NCBI GenBank assembly: GCA_035500275.1
Contig: DATJXI010000045.1
Span: 1-46,447 of the forward strand
Source of the DNA: Roseiarcus sp035500275
GTDB taxonomy: Bacteria > Pseudomonadota > Alphaproteobacteria > Rhizobiales > Beijerinckiaceae
Reading direction: 5' to 3'
Length of the DNA stretch: 46,447 bases
Positions 8,074-16,777 of the stretch are shown piece after piece. The notes beneath the pieces are model-generated. The model saw only the letters and a program-made list of their open reading frames with translations. It did not search any database and was not told the DNA's origin. Each line of letters begins with the position of its first letter. The first letter of the stretch is position 1. Both the position numbers and the translations under genes were made by a program.

Positions 8074-8641
8074 CCTCGATGTCGAGGCCCGCGAGGTAAC
8101 TCGCGATCGCCTCGATGTGCTCGGGCGTCACGGTGTTGATGAGACCGGACATGCCTGGGTTATTGGCGCGCTTGCGGTCGCGGAAATCAAGCAAGGTCTT
8201 CAGAAGATAGTCATGCTCCTGCCCGGCGAGGCGCGGCACCGACGAGTCTCCCTGAAACTGGTCGAGATGGCATGAAGTGCAGACAACCGACTTGATGACT
8301 CCGACCGCAACGGCGGTGTCCTCCTTTGACGCTGAGGGCGCGTCCGTGCGCGGCCAGGGCTTCGCAGCGAAATACTCTGCGAGCTTGAGCGCATCGTCCT
8401 TGACGACGTTCTTCGCGACCGCCGACATGTGTTCGTCCTTGCGCGCGCCCTTCTGGAAGTCGCGAACTTGCAGATAGAGGTAGCCGGCGTTCTGGCCCCA
8501 GATAATCGGAACGGATTTGTCCTCAGGAATGCCCTTGAGGCCGTGACAGGCGCCGCAGGTTGCGGCCTTTTCCTCGATCGTTTCGGCAATGGCCGGGGTT
8601 GAGCAGGCGGCCAAGGCGACCGCGAGCGCAAAGCGATACAC
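8051..8641 (-). CDS. di-haem cytochrome c, partner of the PQQ dehydrogenase
   Basis: A periplasmic electron carrier of 196 residues with two haem-binding motifs, CGACH (29-33) and CTSCH (121-125), and candidate axial Met ligands at Met72 and in NPGMSGL. The signal peptide is residues 1-19, cleaved after AIA. The start is a GTG at 8641, preceded by GGGGAA; an ATG further upstream would add about 60 residues without family character and overlap the dehydrogenase gene. It lies directly downstream of the PQQ dehydrogenase on the same strand, so it is the likely electron acceptor, although a terminator-like hairpin separates the two. Confidence 0.9.
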   Translation of the reverse strand: MYRFALAVALAACSTPAIAETIEEKAATCGACHGLKGIPEDKSVPIIWGQNAGYLYLQVRDFQKGARKDEHMSAVAKNVVKDDALKLAEYFAAKPWPRTDAPSASKEDTAVAVGVIKSVVCTSCHLDQFQGDSSVPRLAGQEHDYLLKTLLDFRDRKRANNPGMSGLINTVTPEHIEAIASYLAGLDIEVSPSASR

Positions 8642-8697
8642 CGTAGGTTCCCCTGAAGACTGCGTGTTGACACCCAAGGCGCTAAGGCGCAGGCGAG

Positions 8698-8732
8698 AAA
8701 AAGGCCGCTCCGGCCGTGCGCGGAGCAGCCTT
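8698..8732 (-). terminator. hairpin plus T-run after the PQQ dehydrogenase
   Basis: On the minus strand AAGGCTGCTCCG (8732-8721) pairs with CGGAGCGGCCTT (8712-8701) with one G-U wobble and an 8-base loop, and runs into TTTTT. It sits between the dehydrogenase and cytochrome genes, so it may partly terminate transcription and give more dehydrogenase than cytochrome mRNA. Confidence 0.75.
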
Positions 8733-8750
8733 ATGCCTGACGCCAACGAA

Positions 8751-10487
8751 TTAGTCGACCGTGAAGGCGATGATGCTGTCGCCGCGCTTGAAGTCGAGCT
8801 GCGTATTCCCGCCCGCGCCGACGACAATGTACTGCTTGCCGCCGACCGTGTAGGAGGAGGGCGGCGCGTTCACGCCGGCGCCCGCCTGGAACGACCACAG
8901 CGCCTTGCCGTTCAACGAATTGTAGGCCCGGAACCAGCCGTTGCCTTCGCCCGCGAAGACGAGGCCGCCGGCGGTTGCGAGAATGCCGCCGATCATGGGC
9001 TCAGGCGTCAACACCTGCCAAACAACCTTGCCGTTATTGTAGTTGACGGCAGTGATGTTGCCGGTCTGGGCGCCGCCGGGGATGTTGGTGAAGGCGCCGC
9101 CAAGCCAGAGCTTGCCATCCGGATAGGGCGTGCTCGCTACCGTATACGTCATCTCCTGCTCGAGATTGATCGCGTAGGCCATGTTATGCGTCGGGTCCGT
9201 CGCGATTGGCGACCACTCCACCCCGCCGTTGGCCCCCGGGAACATGCGGGCCGACTTGGGGTCGAGCGGCTGGGTTGGCGTCGGCAGCGTCCACCGGTCC
9301 TTCTGCGACACCATCGGCTCGGAGAAGCGGATGAGGCTGCAGTCCTTGCGGTCATGCACGAAGATGTATCCGACCTTGCCCGCATGCAGAACGGCCGGGA
9401 TCATCTTGCCGGACTTGTCGGCCGCATTGACGAGCACAGTTGGGCTCACCGCATCGAGGTCCCAGACATCATGCGGTATGTATTGGAAGTGGCAAACGTA
9501 CTTGCCGGTGGCGAGATCCACCGAGACAAGCGAATCCGTGTAGAGATTGTCGCCGGGGCGGATGGCTCCGTCGAGGTCAGGCGAGGGATTGCCGACAACG
9601 AAATAGATGCGGTTCGCCGCCTCGTCGACCGAGGGGTTCTGCCACACGCCGCCGCCGAGCGTCTTGTAGGGGTCGCCATCCTTGGCGAGCGCCGCCTTTT
9701 CCGCCTCGATGTCACGGTGTTCGTCGCGCCCGGTGGCGTCTTTGGTCGCCCAGACGCCGACCGAGTTCTCCGGAATGGTGTCGAAGGTCCAAAGCAGCTT
9801 GCCGTCGTTAGCGTCGTAGGCCTTCACGAAACCACGAATGCCATATTCGCCGCCGTTGGTGCCGACGAGGATCTTGCCCTTGACCGCGGTCGGGGCCATC
9901 GTCTCGCTGTAGCCCTTTTCTGGGTCGCCGACCTGCTGCTCCCAGACGACCGAGCCGGTCTTGGCGTCGAGCGCGACGAGCTTGGCGTCGAGCGTTGCGA
10001 CGTAGACTTTGTCGTTGTAGACCGCGACGCCGCGGTTGTTCGGGCCGCAGCAGAACGTCGTGACGGGGCCGAGCTTCGGCTTGAAGTGCCAGATTTCTTG
10101 GCCAGTCTTTGCGTCCAGCGCATAGACGTGGCTGAACGAGGTGGTGACGTACATCACGCCGCTGACGACGATCGGCGAGGTCTCAAGCGACTCCTTCACC
10201 TCCGTCTGGAAGATCCAAGCCGGATGCAGGCGCGCTACGTTGCCGCGATTGATTTGGCTATTCGGGTAGTAGCGGGTCTGGTCGTAGTTGCCGTTGGTGT
10301 GAAGGAAGTTGTTTCCGTCGCTGGCGGCGTTGTCCAGCTCCTTCTGCGTCACCGGCGTCACGGCGGCCGCCTTTGGCGTTGAGACGGAGATGGCTTTGAT
10401 TTCCTGGGCGCCGGCCGTTCCCGCCATTACGACGGCTGCAGCGCAAATCGAACCAAGCAACAGTGGTTTATTGACGACTCGGGTCAT
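8751..10487 (-). CDS. PQQ-dependent alcohol dehydrogenase, lanthanide-type active site
   Basis: A periplasmic quinoprotein of 578 residues with a signal peptide (cleavage near residue 27, AGA/QEI) and beta-propeller W-motifs throughout (for example LDAKTGQEIW, LDAKTGSVVW). The PQQ-site vicinal disulfide is Cys146-Cys147. Metal and catalytic residues are Glu214 (GGEYGIRG), Asn300 (GNPSP), Asp343 and Asp345 in VWDLDAVSP. An Asp two residues after the catalytic Asp is the accepted mark of lanthanide-dependent enzymes (XoxF, ExaF, PedH); calcium enzymes such as MxaF have Ala there. It is not a close XoxF by its motif text, so the alcohol substrate is open. A strong GGGAGGAC ribosome site precedes the ATG. 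The next gene is its probable cytochrome c partner. Confidence 0.93.
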   Translation of the reverse strand: MTRVVNKPLLLGSICAAAVVMAGTAGAQEIKAISVSTPKAAAVTPVTQKELDNAASDGNNFLHTNGNYDQTRYYPNSQINRGNVARLHPAWIFQTEVKESLETSPIVVSGVMYVTTSFSHVYALDAKTGQEIWHFKPKLGPVTTFCCGPNNRGVAVYNDKVYVATLDAKLVALDAKTGSVVWEQQVGDPEKGYSETMAPTAVKGKILVGTNGGEYGIRGFVKAYDANDGKLLWTFDTIPENSVGVWATKDATGRDEHRDIEAEKAALAKDGDPYKTLGGGVWQNPSVDEAANRIYFVVGNPSPDLDGAIRPGDNLYTDSLVSVDLATGKYVCHFQYIPHDVWDLDAVSPTVLVNAADKSGKMIPAVLHAGKVGYIFVHDRKDCSLIRFSEPMVSQKDRWTLPTPTQPLDPKSARMFPGANGGVEWSPIATDPTHNMAYAINLEQEMTYTVASTPYPDGKLWLGGAFTNIPGGAQTGNITAVNYNNGKVVWQVLTPEPMIGGILATAGGLVFAGEGNGWFRAYNSLNGKALWSFQAGAGVNAPPSSYTVGGKQYIVVGAGGNTQLDFKRGDSIIAFTVD

Positions 10488-10522
10488 CGGCGTGTCCTCC
10501 CTGACCCGCTGAGGATGCGCCC

Positions 10523-10551
10523 GAAAATCGAGTTTGTCACCTGTCTGTCAA
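10523..10551 (-). promoter_or_regulatory. candidate sigma-70 promoter of the PQQ dehydrogenase
   Basis: A perfect -35 TTGACA (10551-10546) is followed after 17 bases by ATTTTC (10528-10523), a poor -10. It lies 36 bases upstream of the dehydrogenase start. The -35 is convincing, the -10 is not. Confidence 0.4.
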
Positions 10552-10646
10552 GAACCTGCCGGCCTAAAACCGCCGCTTGGCCATAATGTAAGGTGCGAGG
10601 CAGGGTCATCTGGCGCCGGACCCGCGCAGCCAGCCCTTTCCGCCGT

Positions 10647-11843
10647 TCAGTCTTGCGCCGCGACGAGGCTCTCTTCGAGCATCAACCGCGCCCGCGCCCT
10701 CAATTTCTCGCTTTGGCTTTTCAGCTGGCCGCAGGCGGCGAGGATGTCTCGGCCCCTCGGGGTGCGCACCGGGCTCGCGTAACCGGCGCTCAACACGATC
10801 TCGGAGAAGCGCTCGATCGTTCCCCAGTCCGAGCATTCGTAGGGACTGCCGGGCCAGGGATTGAAGGGGATGAGGTTGATCTTGGCCGGAATGCCCTTGA
10901 GCAGTCTAACGAGCGCCTTGGCTTCGGCCGGCAAGTCGTTGACGCCTTTCAGCATCACGTATTCGAACGTGATGCGGCGGGCGTTCGACGCGCCCGGATA
11001 CTCCCGGCAGGCCTCGAGAAGCTCTTCGATCGGGTACTTGCGGTTGAGCGGCACGAGCTTATCGCGCAGCGCGTTGTTCGCCGCGTGCAGCGAGACCGCG
11101 AGCATCGTTCCGCACTCGGCGCCGAGCCGGGCCATTTCGGGGACGACCCCCGAGGTTGAGACAGTGATGCGCCGCTTCGACAGCGAGAGCCCCTCGCCGT
11201 CGGTCAAAACGGCGATCGCGTCGCGCACGGCCTCAAAATTGTAGAGCGGCTCGCCCATGCCCATGAAGACGACGTTCGAGACCGCCCGCACGCCTTCTCC
11301 GGACGGAACAAGGCCGTCGGCCGGCGGGGCGCCGCCGGGGAAGTCGCCTAGTCGATCGCGGGCCAGCAGGACCTGCCCCACGATTTCCGCCGTGGTCAGA
11401 TTGCGCACGAGCGGCATCGTCCCGGTGTGGCAGAAGGAGCAGTTGAGCGTGCAGCCGACCTGGGCGGATACGCAGAGTGTGCCCCTGTCCGATTCCGGGA
11501 TGTAGACGCATTCGATCTCCGCACCCTTGTCGCCGGTGTAAGCGGGCGGCATCCTGAGGAGCCATTTGCGTGTGCCGTCCGCCGAAACCTGCTCGGCGGC
11601 GATTTCGGGCCGCGCGAGCGTGTGCCGCTCCGCGAGCTTTTCGAGCAGCGGGCGGGCCATGTTGCGCATCGCCGAAAATTCGCGCGCGCCGCGATGATAG
11701 ATCCAGTGCCAGAGCTGGGAGACGCGCATATTGCGCTCCCGCTCCGGGACGTCGAGTTCAAGGACGGCGCGGACCATTTCGGCGCGCGTCGCGCCGGCCA
11801 AGCGCTCGGGCGCGCCGCCCCTGGCGGACACAGCAGAGGTCAT
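10647..11843 (-). CDS. rlmN: dual-specificity 23S rRNA/tRNA adenine-C2 methyltransferase
   Basis: Radical-SAM enzyme that methylates A2503 of 23S rRNA and A37 of some tRNAs. The 398-residue protein has the iron-sulphur motif CTLNCSFC (Cys131, Cys135, Cys138), a preceding conserved ECVYIPE segment, and a C-terminal ILAACGQL whose Cys is the methyl-carrying residue in the family. The glycine-rich SAM-binding segment VFMGMGEPL is present. Length is normal for alphaproteobacteria. It is the first of three minus-strand genes but is separated from the PQQ dehydrogenase by 159 bases with its own promoter-like site. Confidence 0.96.
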   Translation of the reverse strand: MTSAVSARGGAPERLAGATRAEMVRAVLELDVPERERNMRVSQLWHWIYHRGAREFSAMRNMARPLLEKLAERHTLARPEIAAEQVSADGTRKWLLRMPPAYTGDKGAEIECVYIPESDRGTLCVSAQVGCTLNCSFCHTGTMPLVRNLTTAEIVGQVLLARDRLGDFPGGAPPADGLVPSGEGVRAVSNVVFMGMGEPLYNFEAVRDAIAVLTDGEGLSLSKRRITVSTSGVVPEMARLGAECGTMLAVSLHAANNALRDKLVPLNRKYPIEELLEACREYPGASNARRITFEYVMLKGVNDLPAEAKALVRLLKGIPAKINLIPFNPWPGSPYECSDWGTIERFSEIVLSAGYASPVRTPRGRDILAACGQLKSQSEKLRARARLMLEESLVAAQD

Positions 11844-12036
11844 GGCCAGGCTTCTAACATGAGGGTATGCGACCCACCAGCGCGCAAATGCCGCGCCTTT
11901 TCAAGGCGTAAGAGTCGATGGCGTCCACGAAGGGCTCGCTGCGGGCCCGCGCCTCAACCCAAAAGGAGCCAAACCGGGCCAGACATATCGTAGCCACGAA
12001 AGCCGGACAGATCGCCTCTGCCACCGACATCCATTA

Positions 12037-12067
12037 TTGAAATTGGAACACCGTAACTCACTATGGT
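12037..12067 (+). promoter_or_regulatory. candidate promoter before the UDG/amidohydrolase pair
   Basis: TTGAAA at 12037-12042 and TATGGT at 12062-12067 are separated by 19 bases, slightly long. If used, transcription would begin around 12075, just before the chosen start at 12097. The sequence here is AT-richer than its neighbours. Weakly supported. Confidence 0.3.
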
Positions 12068-12096
12068 GTATGCTGGCTCCCGAGACGAGCCCGCGC

Positions 12097-12912
12097 ATGC
12101 CCCATCCATTCGATCCAGGATACGTCGCCGAACCGTTTCTGGCTTTGTGCGCCAAATACCCCGACGCAAACGTCTATCCATCAGATCAATTTCGCCTCGA
12201 GTGGGGGCCGATCTTTCATCGCGGCCGGCTCGACGGCTCGGTGCGGGTGCTGGTAATCGGTCAAGACCCCGCGCAGCACGAGTCCGTCGTGCGGCGTATT
12301 TTGGTTGGTGAAGCCGGGCGCCGGGTGCAGGGCTTCTTAGGCAAGCTTGGGGTCACCCGCAGCTACGTGGCTATCAATACGTATTTGTACAGCGTCTACG
12401 GCAGCGTCAAGGCAAAGACTCGAAAGGACCCGAACCTAGTCGAGTACCGGAACCGTTGGCTGAAAGCGCTGCTCGTCGGAAGCAAAGTCGAAGCCGTGGT
12501 TGCGCTGGGGCAAGCGGCGGACGAGGCTTGGCGGTTCTGGACAGCGACGCCGGACGCCCCGTCCGTAAATGTCGCCTACCAAGCGGTGACGCACCCGACC
12601 CAGCCGGAAAGCTCGTCCAAGGGCGACAAGACGAAACTTGCCGCAGCAACGAAGAAGCTGCTCCGGAACTGGAACGCGGCCTTGCAAGCCTTGTCGCCTC
12701 ACGTGCAACATCCCGACGCGCCCACGCCGCTGGTCCTCTATGGCGACAGCTGGGTCGACGGCGACAGAGTGGAGATTCCCGGGTCCGATTTCCCCGCCGG
12801 CTTGCCGGGATGGATGCATGAGCAAGACGGCTGGGCGGCGCGCGTGGGCGGCGATGACCTCGCCAAGCGGCGCAATATAACGATCACGGTCCCAAAGGGG
12901 GTGCTCTCATGA
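12097..12912 (+). CDS. uracil-DNA glycosylase superfamily protein
   Basis: A 271-residue protein with the family 1-like UDG landmarks in order: GQDPAQH at 55-61 (catalytic-type Asp57), INTYLY at 93-98 (the uracil-reading Asn position), VVALGQAAD at 134-142 and THPTQP at 165-170 (His166). In true UNG the first motif is GQDPYH; here the Tyr that excludes thymine is Ala, so base specificity may differ. The C-terminal third is unlike standard UNG. The start at 12097 is where family-like sequence begins; in-frame ATG 12070 and TTG 12037 are alternatives, and none has a strong ribosome site. Its stop overlaps the amidohydrolase start by 4 bases (ATGA), so the two are coupled. A DNA-repair, base-modification or defence role is possible. 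Confidence 0.75.
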   Translation: MPHPFDPGYVAEPFLALCAKYPDANVYPSDQFRLEWGPIFHRGRLDGSVRVLVIGQDPAQHESVVRRILVGEAGRRVQGFLGKLGVTRSYVAINTYLYSVYGSVKAKTRKDPNLVEYRNRWLKALLVGSKVEAVVALGQAADEAWRFWTATPDAPSVNVAYQAVTHPTQPESSSKGDKTKLAAATKKLLRNWNAALQALSPHVQHPDAPTPLVLYGDSWVDGDRVEIPGSDFPAGLPGWMHEQDGWAARVGGDDLAKRRNITITVPKGVLS

Positions 12913-14675
12913 CCGAGTTCCAGCGCCGCTGGTATCCGCTCGCCGGAGGCCCGCCCGCGCAGCGAGGCGCACAGGCGCTGGCCGCGAAGAAGCGAGGGCC
13001 GATCGACCCTCTTGACGGCCCGAAGTTGGCGCTGGCCGGACGCGCGGTGCTCATGGATGAGGCGTTCACGGTCAAGAATGACGCTATCATTTACGTCGAA
13101 CGCGGCTCCATAGTCGCTGTGCAGGACCGCGCCATGGTGCCTCCCACTGGCTTCGATGGGGTTGGTCTGGTGGACACCGGCGGCACGCTCTTCCCCGGGC
13201 TGATCGAGCTGCACAACCACCTCAGCTACAATGCGCTGCCTCTGTGGAGCCCGGTGCCCAAGCTTTTCCAGCACCGCGGCCAGTGGCCGGACCACCCAGA
13301 CTACCGCAAGCTCATCAGCGGTCCGATGACAGTCGTGGGTGAATATCGGGATGCACAAGGCAAGTCCATGCTGCTGGCGCCCCTGGTTCGCTACGTCGAG
13401 TGCAAGTGCCTGCTCGGGGGAGTGACGACCAGCCAGGGGATCATGCTCGCCAGCAACGCGGGCGTTCAGCGCTTCTACCGCGGTATCGTGCGGAACGTTG
13501 AGCAAACCGACGATCCAAACCTGCTCGAGGCGGAGGGGCGCATTGCCGACGTGGACGCAAAGGACGCGCGCGCCTTTCTGGCCCGGCTGAAGAAGGAGCG
13601 TGGTTGTCTCCTGCTGCATCTGAGCGAGGGGGTGACCAAGCCAGATCAATCGGACTCGGTGGCCCGCCGGCATTTCCTCGCGCTCAATGTGGCGCCGGAC
13701 CAATGGGCAATCAGCGACCATTTTGCGGGCATCCATTCGGCCGGCTTACTGCCCGAGGATTTCGAGGTGCTCGCCGCGAATGGGGGCTCGATGGTTTGGT
13801 CGCCCCTCAGCAACCTGCTGTTCTACGGGGCGACCGCCCGCGTGGATGCGGCCAAGCGAGCCGGGGTTCGCATCGGGTTGGGCAGCGATTGGTCGCCGTC
13901 CGGCAGCAAGAACCTGCTTGGCGAACTGAAGGTGGCGTGGCTCTACTCGCAGCACGCTCTGGGGGGCCTGTTCAACGCGCGTGACCTGGTCGCGATGGCG
14001 ACACGCGACGCCGCCGCCATCATCGGGTGGCAGAACGCGCTCGGCGCTCTGGAGCCCGGCAAGCGCGCCGACATGGTCGTGATCGACGGGAAAGAGGACG
14101 ATCCGTATGAGGGGCTCGTCAAGGCGAAGGAGACCTCGATCCGGCTGGTGATGATCAACGGCGTCGCGCGCTACGGCGCGCCCGACTTGATGGACGCCTT
14201 CGGGTCGGAAGGCGAAAAGCTGACTGTAGGGGGTCAGCAGCGGCGGTTGTTCCTCAAACAGGCCACCGCCGATCCCGATGTGTCCAGCGTTTCGCTACGC
14301 AGGGCCCGAAGCACCCTGAGCAAGGCTTTTCGTGATTTACCCAAACTGGCGCGCGACCTGGAGAAACCAAAGCCGAAAAAGGCCGCGCGCGCGGCGCTTG
14401 ACGCTCCGCAGCCGGTGATTTGGTCGCTCGCGCTCGACGAGATCCAAGCCACCGGGGTCGACCTGCGCCCTCGGCTGCCTTTCAACGGCCCGCGCGACTT
14501 CACCGGGCCGCACCGCGTATCGGCGCGCGCTGCCGCAGCGCCGCTCTCGACGATTCTCCAGCCCATGGCGCTGGACCCCCTCACCGTAGCCGACGACCCC
14601 GATTTCCTGCTGAAGATCTCGAAGCAGCCCAACGTGCCCGACCCCATTCGCGCCGGGCTGGCGCAGCTCTACTGA
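12909..14675 (+). CDS. amidohydrolase-superfamily enzyme with C-terminal extension
   Basis: A 588-residue metal-dependent hydrolase of the deaminase/chlorohydrolase-like branch. It has an N-terminal beta-sandwich segment, the HxH metal motif His102-His104 (LHNHLS), His237 (LLHLSEG), His271/His276 (SDHFAGIHS) and Asp327 (GLGSDW), so the metal site looks complete. The barrel and the usual closing segment (LEPGKRADMVVID) end near residue 405. The last roughly 150 residues, rich in Lys, Ala and Pro, are not part of the standard fold and I do not recognise them. Translation is coupled to the upstream UDG-like gene by an ATGA overlap. A nucleobase or nucleoside deaminase fits the context but the substrate is not shown by the sequence. 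Confidence 0.8.
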   Translation: MTEFQRRWYPLAGGPPAQRGAQALAAKKRGPIDPLDGPKLALAGRAVLMDEAFTVKNDAIIYVERGSIVAVQDRAMVPPTGFDGVGLVDTGGTLFPGLIELHNHLSYNALPLWSPVPKLFQHRGQWPDHPDYRKLISGPMTVVGEYRDAQGKSMLLAPLVRYVECKCLLGGVTTSQGIMLASNAGVQRFYRGIVRNVEQTDDPNLLEAEGRIADVDAKDARAFLARLKKERGCLLLHLSEGVTKPDQSDSVARRHFLALNVAPDQWAISDHFAGIHSAGLLPEDFEVLAANGGSMVWSPLSNLLFYGATARVDAAKRAGVRIGLGSDWSPSGSKNLLGELKVAWLYSQHALGGLFNARDLVAMATRDAAAIIGWQNALGALEPGKRADMVVIDGKEDDPYEGLVKAKETSIRLVMINGVARYGAPDLMDAFGSEGEKLTVGGQQRRLFLKQATADPDVSSVSLRRARSTLSKAFRDLPKLARDLEKPKPKKAARAALDAPQPVIWSLALDEIQATGVDLRPRLPFNGPRDFTGPHRVSARAAAAPLSTILQPMALDPLTVADDPDFLLKISKQPNVPDPIRAGLAQLY

Positions 14676-14774
14676 GGAATCGCTCGCCCGCTAGATTAAC
14701 GTCACGCTAACCATGACTCCGCCCGGCCAAGGTTCGGCCCCGTTTCGCAGTTAGCCGTCGCCGAATTGGCATCG

Positions 14775-15608
14775 ATGAAGGCTGAGACCATGCGGGCGAG
14801 ATGGATCAAGATCGCGGCCTTGGCGGCCGCCGCGACGGCGTTTTGCGCGCCGGCGGAGGCTGTGCAGTGCGGCAACACGCCGGAAGGTTTTCGCGCCTGG
14901 CTTGAAGACTTCAAGCAGGTCGCGATCAACGACGGGGTATCCCCGGAGGTCGTGGATGCGGCATTCGCGACCGCCACTTTCGATCCGTCCGTGCTCGCTC
15001 ACGATCGCGGTCAGAGGGCGCTCCAGGGGAACTACGCCGCGTTTGCGGCGAGCCACATCACGCCCAGCAGGGTCAAGAAAGGAAAGACGATGCTCCTGGC
15101 TTACGCCGAGCCGCTCGAACGGATCGAGCAGCAATTCGGGGTGCCGGGCCCGGTGCTGGTGGCGATCTGGGGGCTTGAGACGGATTTTGGCGCGGGCCTC
15201 GGCACGTATCCGACCTTCAGCGCGCTCGCGACCCTGGCCTACGACTGCCGGCGCGGAAATCTCTACAAAGCGGAGCTGATTGACGCTCTGATGATCGTTG
15301 AGCGCGGGCTGCTGCGGCCCGAGCAAATGCGCGGCGCCTGGGCGGGCGAACTCGGCCAGACGCAGTTCATGCCGTCCGCCTATCTCAAATACGGGGTGTC
15401 GTCGAACGGCGGCCGTGGCGGGGACCTCATGCGAAACTCGGCGGACGCGCTCGCCTCGACCGCCAATTTCTTGAGCCAGAAGGGCTGGCAGCGCGGAGCC
15501 GCATGGGACCCGGGCCAGCCGAATTTTTCCGTCCTGCTCGAATGGAACTCGGCTGAGGTTTACGCGAGGACGATCGCGGAGTTCGCCGACCGGCTCGCGG
15601 CGCCCTGA
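14775..15608 (+). CDS. lytic murein transglycosylase (MltB/SLT_2-like)
   Basis: Cleaves peptidoglycan glycan strands in the periplasm. The 277-residue protein has a signal peptide (hydrophobic residues about 11-26, cleavage around AEA), then an SLT_2-type domain with catalytic Glu135 in IWGLETDFG and the family segments GELGQTQFMPSAY and DLMRNSADALAST. The C-terminal peptidoglycan-binding domain found in many longer relatives is absent. The ATG at 14775 is chosen over an in-frame TTG at 14766. It is convergent with guaC and unrelated in function to the preceding pair. Confidence 0.92.
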   Translation: MKAETMRARWIKIAALAAAATAFCAPAEAVQCGNTPEGFRAWLEDFKQVAINDGVSPEVVDAAFATATFDPSVLAHDRGQRALQGNYAAFAASHITPSRVKKGKTMLLAYAEPLERIEQQFGVPGPVLVAIWGLETDFGAGLGTYPTFSALATLAYDCRRGNLYKAELIDALMIVERGLLRPEQMRGAWAGELGQTQFMPSAYLKYGVSSNGGRGGDLMRNSADALASTANFLSQKGWQRGAAWDPGQPNFSVLLEWNSAEVYARTIAEFADRLAAP

Positions 15609-15622
15609 GGGATGGGCGCTGC

Positions 15623-16666
15623 CTAGCCGCCGAAAACCTCGTTGCTCTGGGCGCTGACCCGCACGAAGGTCGTGCGCTTCGACACCTCCTTGAGGCGGGC
15701 GGCGCCGATGTAGGTCATCATGGAGCGGACGCCGCCCATGATCTCGCCCATCGTGTTGTCGACCGGGCCGCGGTACGGGATCTCGACGGTCTTGCCTTCC
15801 GCCGCCCGATAGTGGGCGACCCCACCCGAGTGCTTCTGCATCGCGGTCTCCGAGGACATACCGTAAAACGTCATGCCGACCGGGACCTTCTCGCCGTCGC
15901 GCTCCTCGTAGCGGACTTCGCCGTCGCATTCGTCGTGTCCGGCCAGCATGCCGCCCAGCATGACGAAATCGGCCCCCGCCCCGAAGGCTTTCGCGATGTC
16001 GCCGGGAACCGTGCAGCCGCCGTCCGCGCAAACTTGGCCCTTGAGCCCGTGGGCGGCATCGGCGCATTCGATGATTGCGGATAGCTGCGGGTAGCCGACG
16101 CCGGTGACGCGGCGGGTGGTGCAGACGGAGCCGGGGCCGATGCCGATCTTGACGATGTCGGCGCCGGCCAGGATCAAAGCCTCGGTCATGTCGCCGGTCA
16201 CGACATTGCCGGCCATGATGACCGCCTCCGGATGGTCGTCGCGCACGCGCCTTACGACGTCGAGGAACTTCTCGGCGTAGCCGTTGGCGACGTCGAGGCA
16301 GATGAAGCCGATGCGGGCGGCCTTGGCGACAGCGGCAAGTTTCTTGAGGTCGGCCGCCGTCGTGCCGAGGGAGTAGAAGGCGTGAGCGCCGTCCGACCCC
16401 GAGAAGAACTTGACGAGCTCGGCTTCGGGATAATGCTTGTGGAGCGCGGTCAGCGCCCTGTGCCGGCCAAGCGCGCGCGCCATCGCCATCGTTCCTGTCA
16501 CGTCCATATTGGCGGCGATGATGGGAAAGCCCTTCCACTCGCCGCCCGTATGCAGGAATCGGAAGACCCGCGTGACATCGACGGCGCTGCGGGTATTGAG
16601 CGTCGAGCGCTTCGGGCGGATGAGAACGTCCTTGAAATCCAGTTTGACGTCGGTTTCGATGCGCAT
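15623..16666 (-). CDS. guaC: GMP reductase
   Basis: Converts GMP to IMP with NADPH in purine salvage. The 347-residue TIM-barrel protein has the catalytic-loop motif IGPGSVCTTR with Cys182 and GMP-binding glycine-rich segments (MAGNVVTG, DGGCTVPGD, MLGGMLAG). It lacks the CBS pair seen in IMP dehydrogenase, and its length and the FYGMSSETAMQKH segment identify GuaC rather than GuaB. guaB lies at 22021 on the other strand, so both directions of IMP/GMP interconversion are coded here. Confidence 0.96.
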   Translation of the reverse strand: MRIETDVKLDFKDVLIRPKRSTLNTRSAVDVTRVFRFLHTGGEWKGFPIIAANMDVTGTMAMARALGRHRALTALHKHYPEAELVKFFSGSDGAHAFYSLGTTAADLKKLAAVAKAARIGFICLDVANGYAEKFLDVVRRVRDDHPEAVIMAGNVVTGDMTEALILAGADIVKIGIGPGSVCTTRRVTGVGYPQLSAIIECADAAHGLKGQVCADGGCTVPGDIAKAFGAGADFVMLGGMLAGHDECDGEVRYEERDGEKVPVGMTFYGMSSETAMQKHSGGVAHYRAAEGKTVEIPYRGPVDNTMGEIMGGVRSMMTYIGAARLKEVSKRTTFVRVSAQSNEVFGG

Positions 16667-16777
16667 GGGAGACCTGTGGCGGTCGGCAAGGCCTAGCGGC
16701 GGCAGCTTGGATTTGATTTACCATAAGCCGGGGTGGAAGCGCATCGGATTGCGTGAGCGAGGAAGGAAGATCGAGGC

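Noticed and set aside
8051..8827. Longer start for the cytochrome c gene
   Set aside because: The extra N-terminal residues are Ser/Arg-rich, overlap the dehydrogenase gene and hide the signal peptide that begins at the GTG at 8641.
8589..10382. Plus-strand frame of about 600 codons
   Set aside because: Antisense of the PQQ dehydrogenase; the minus strand has complete quinoprotein motifs.
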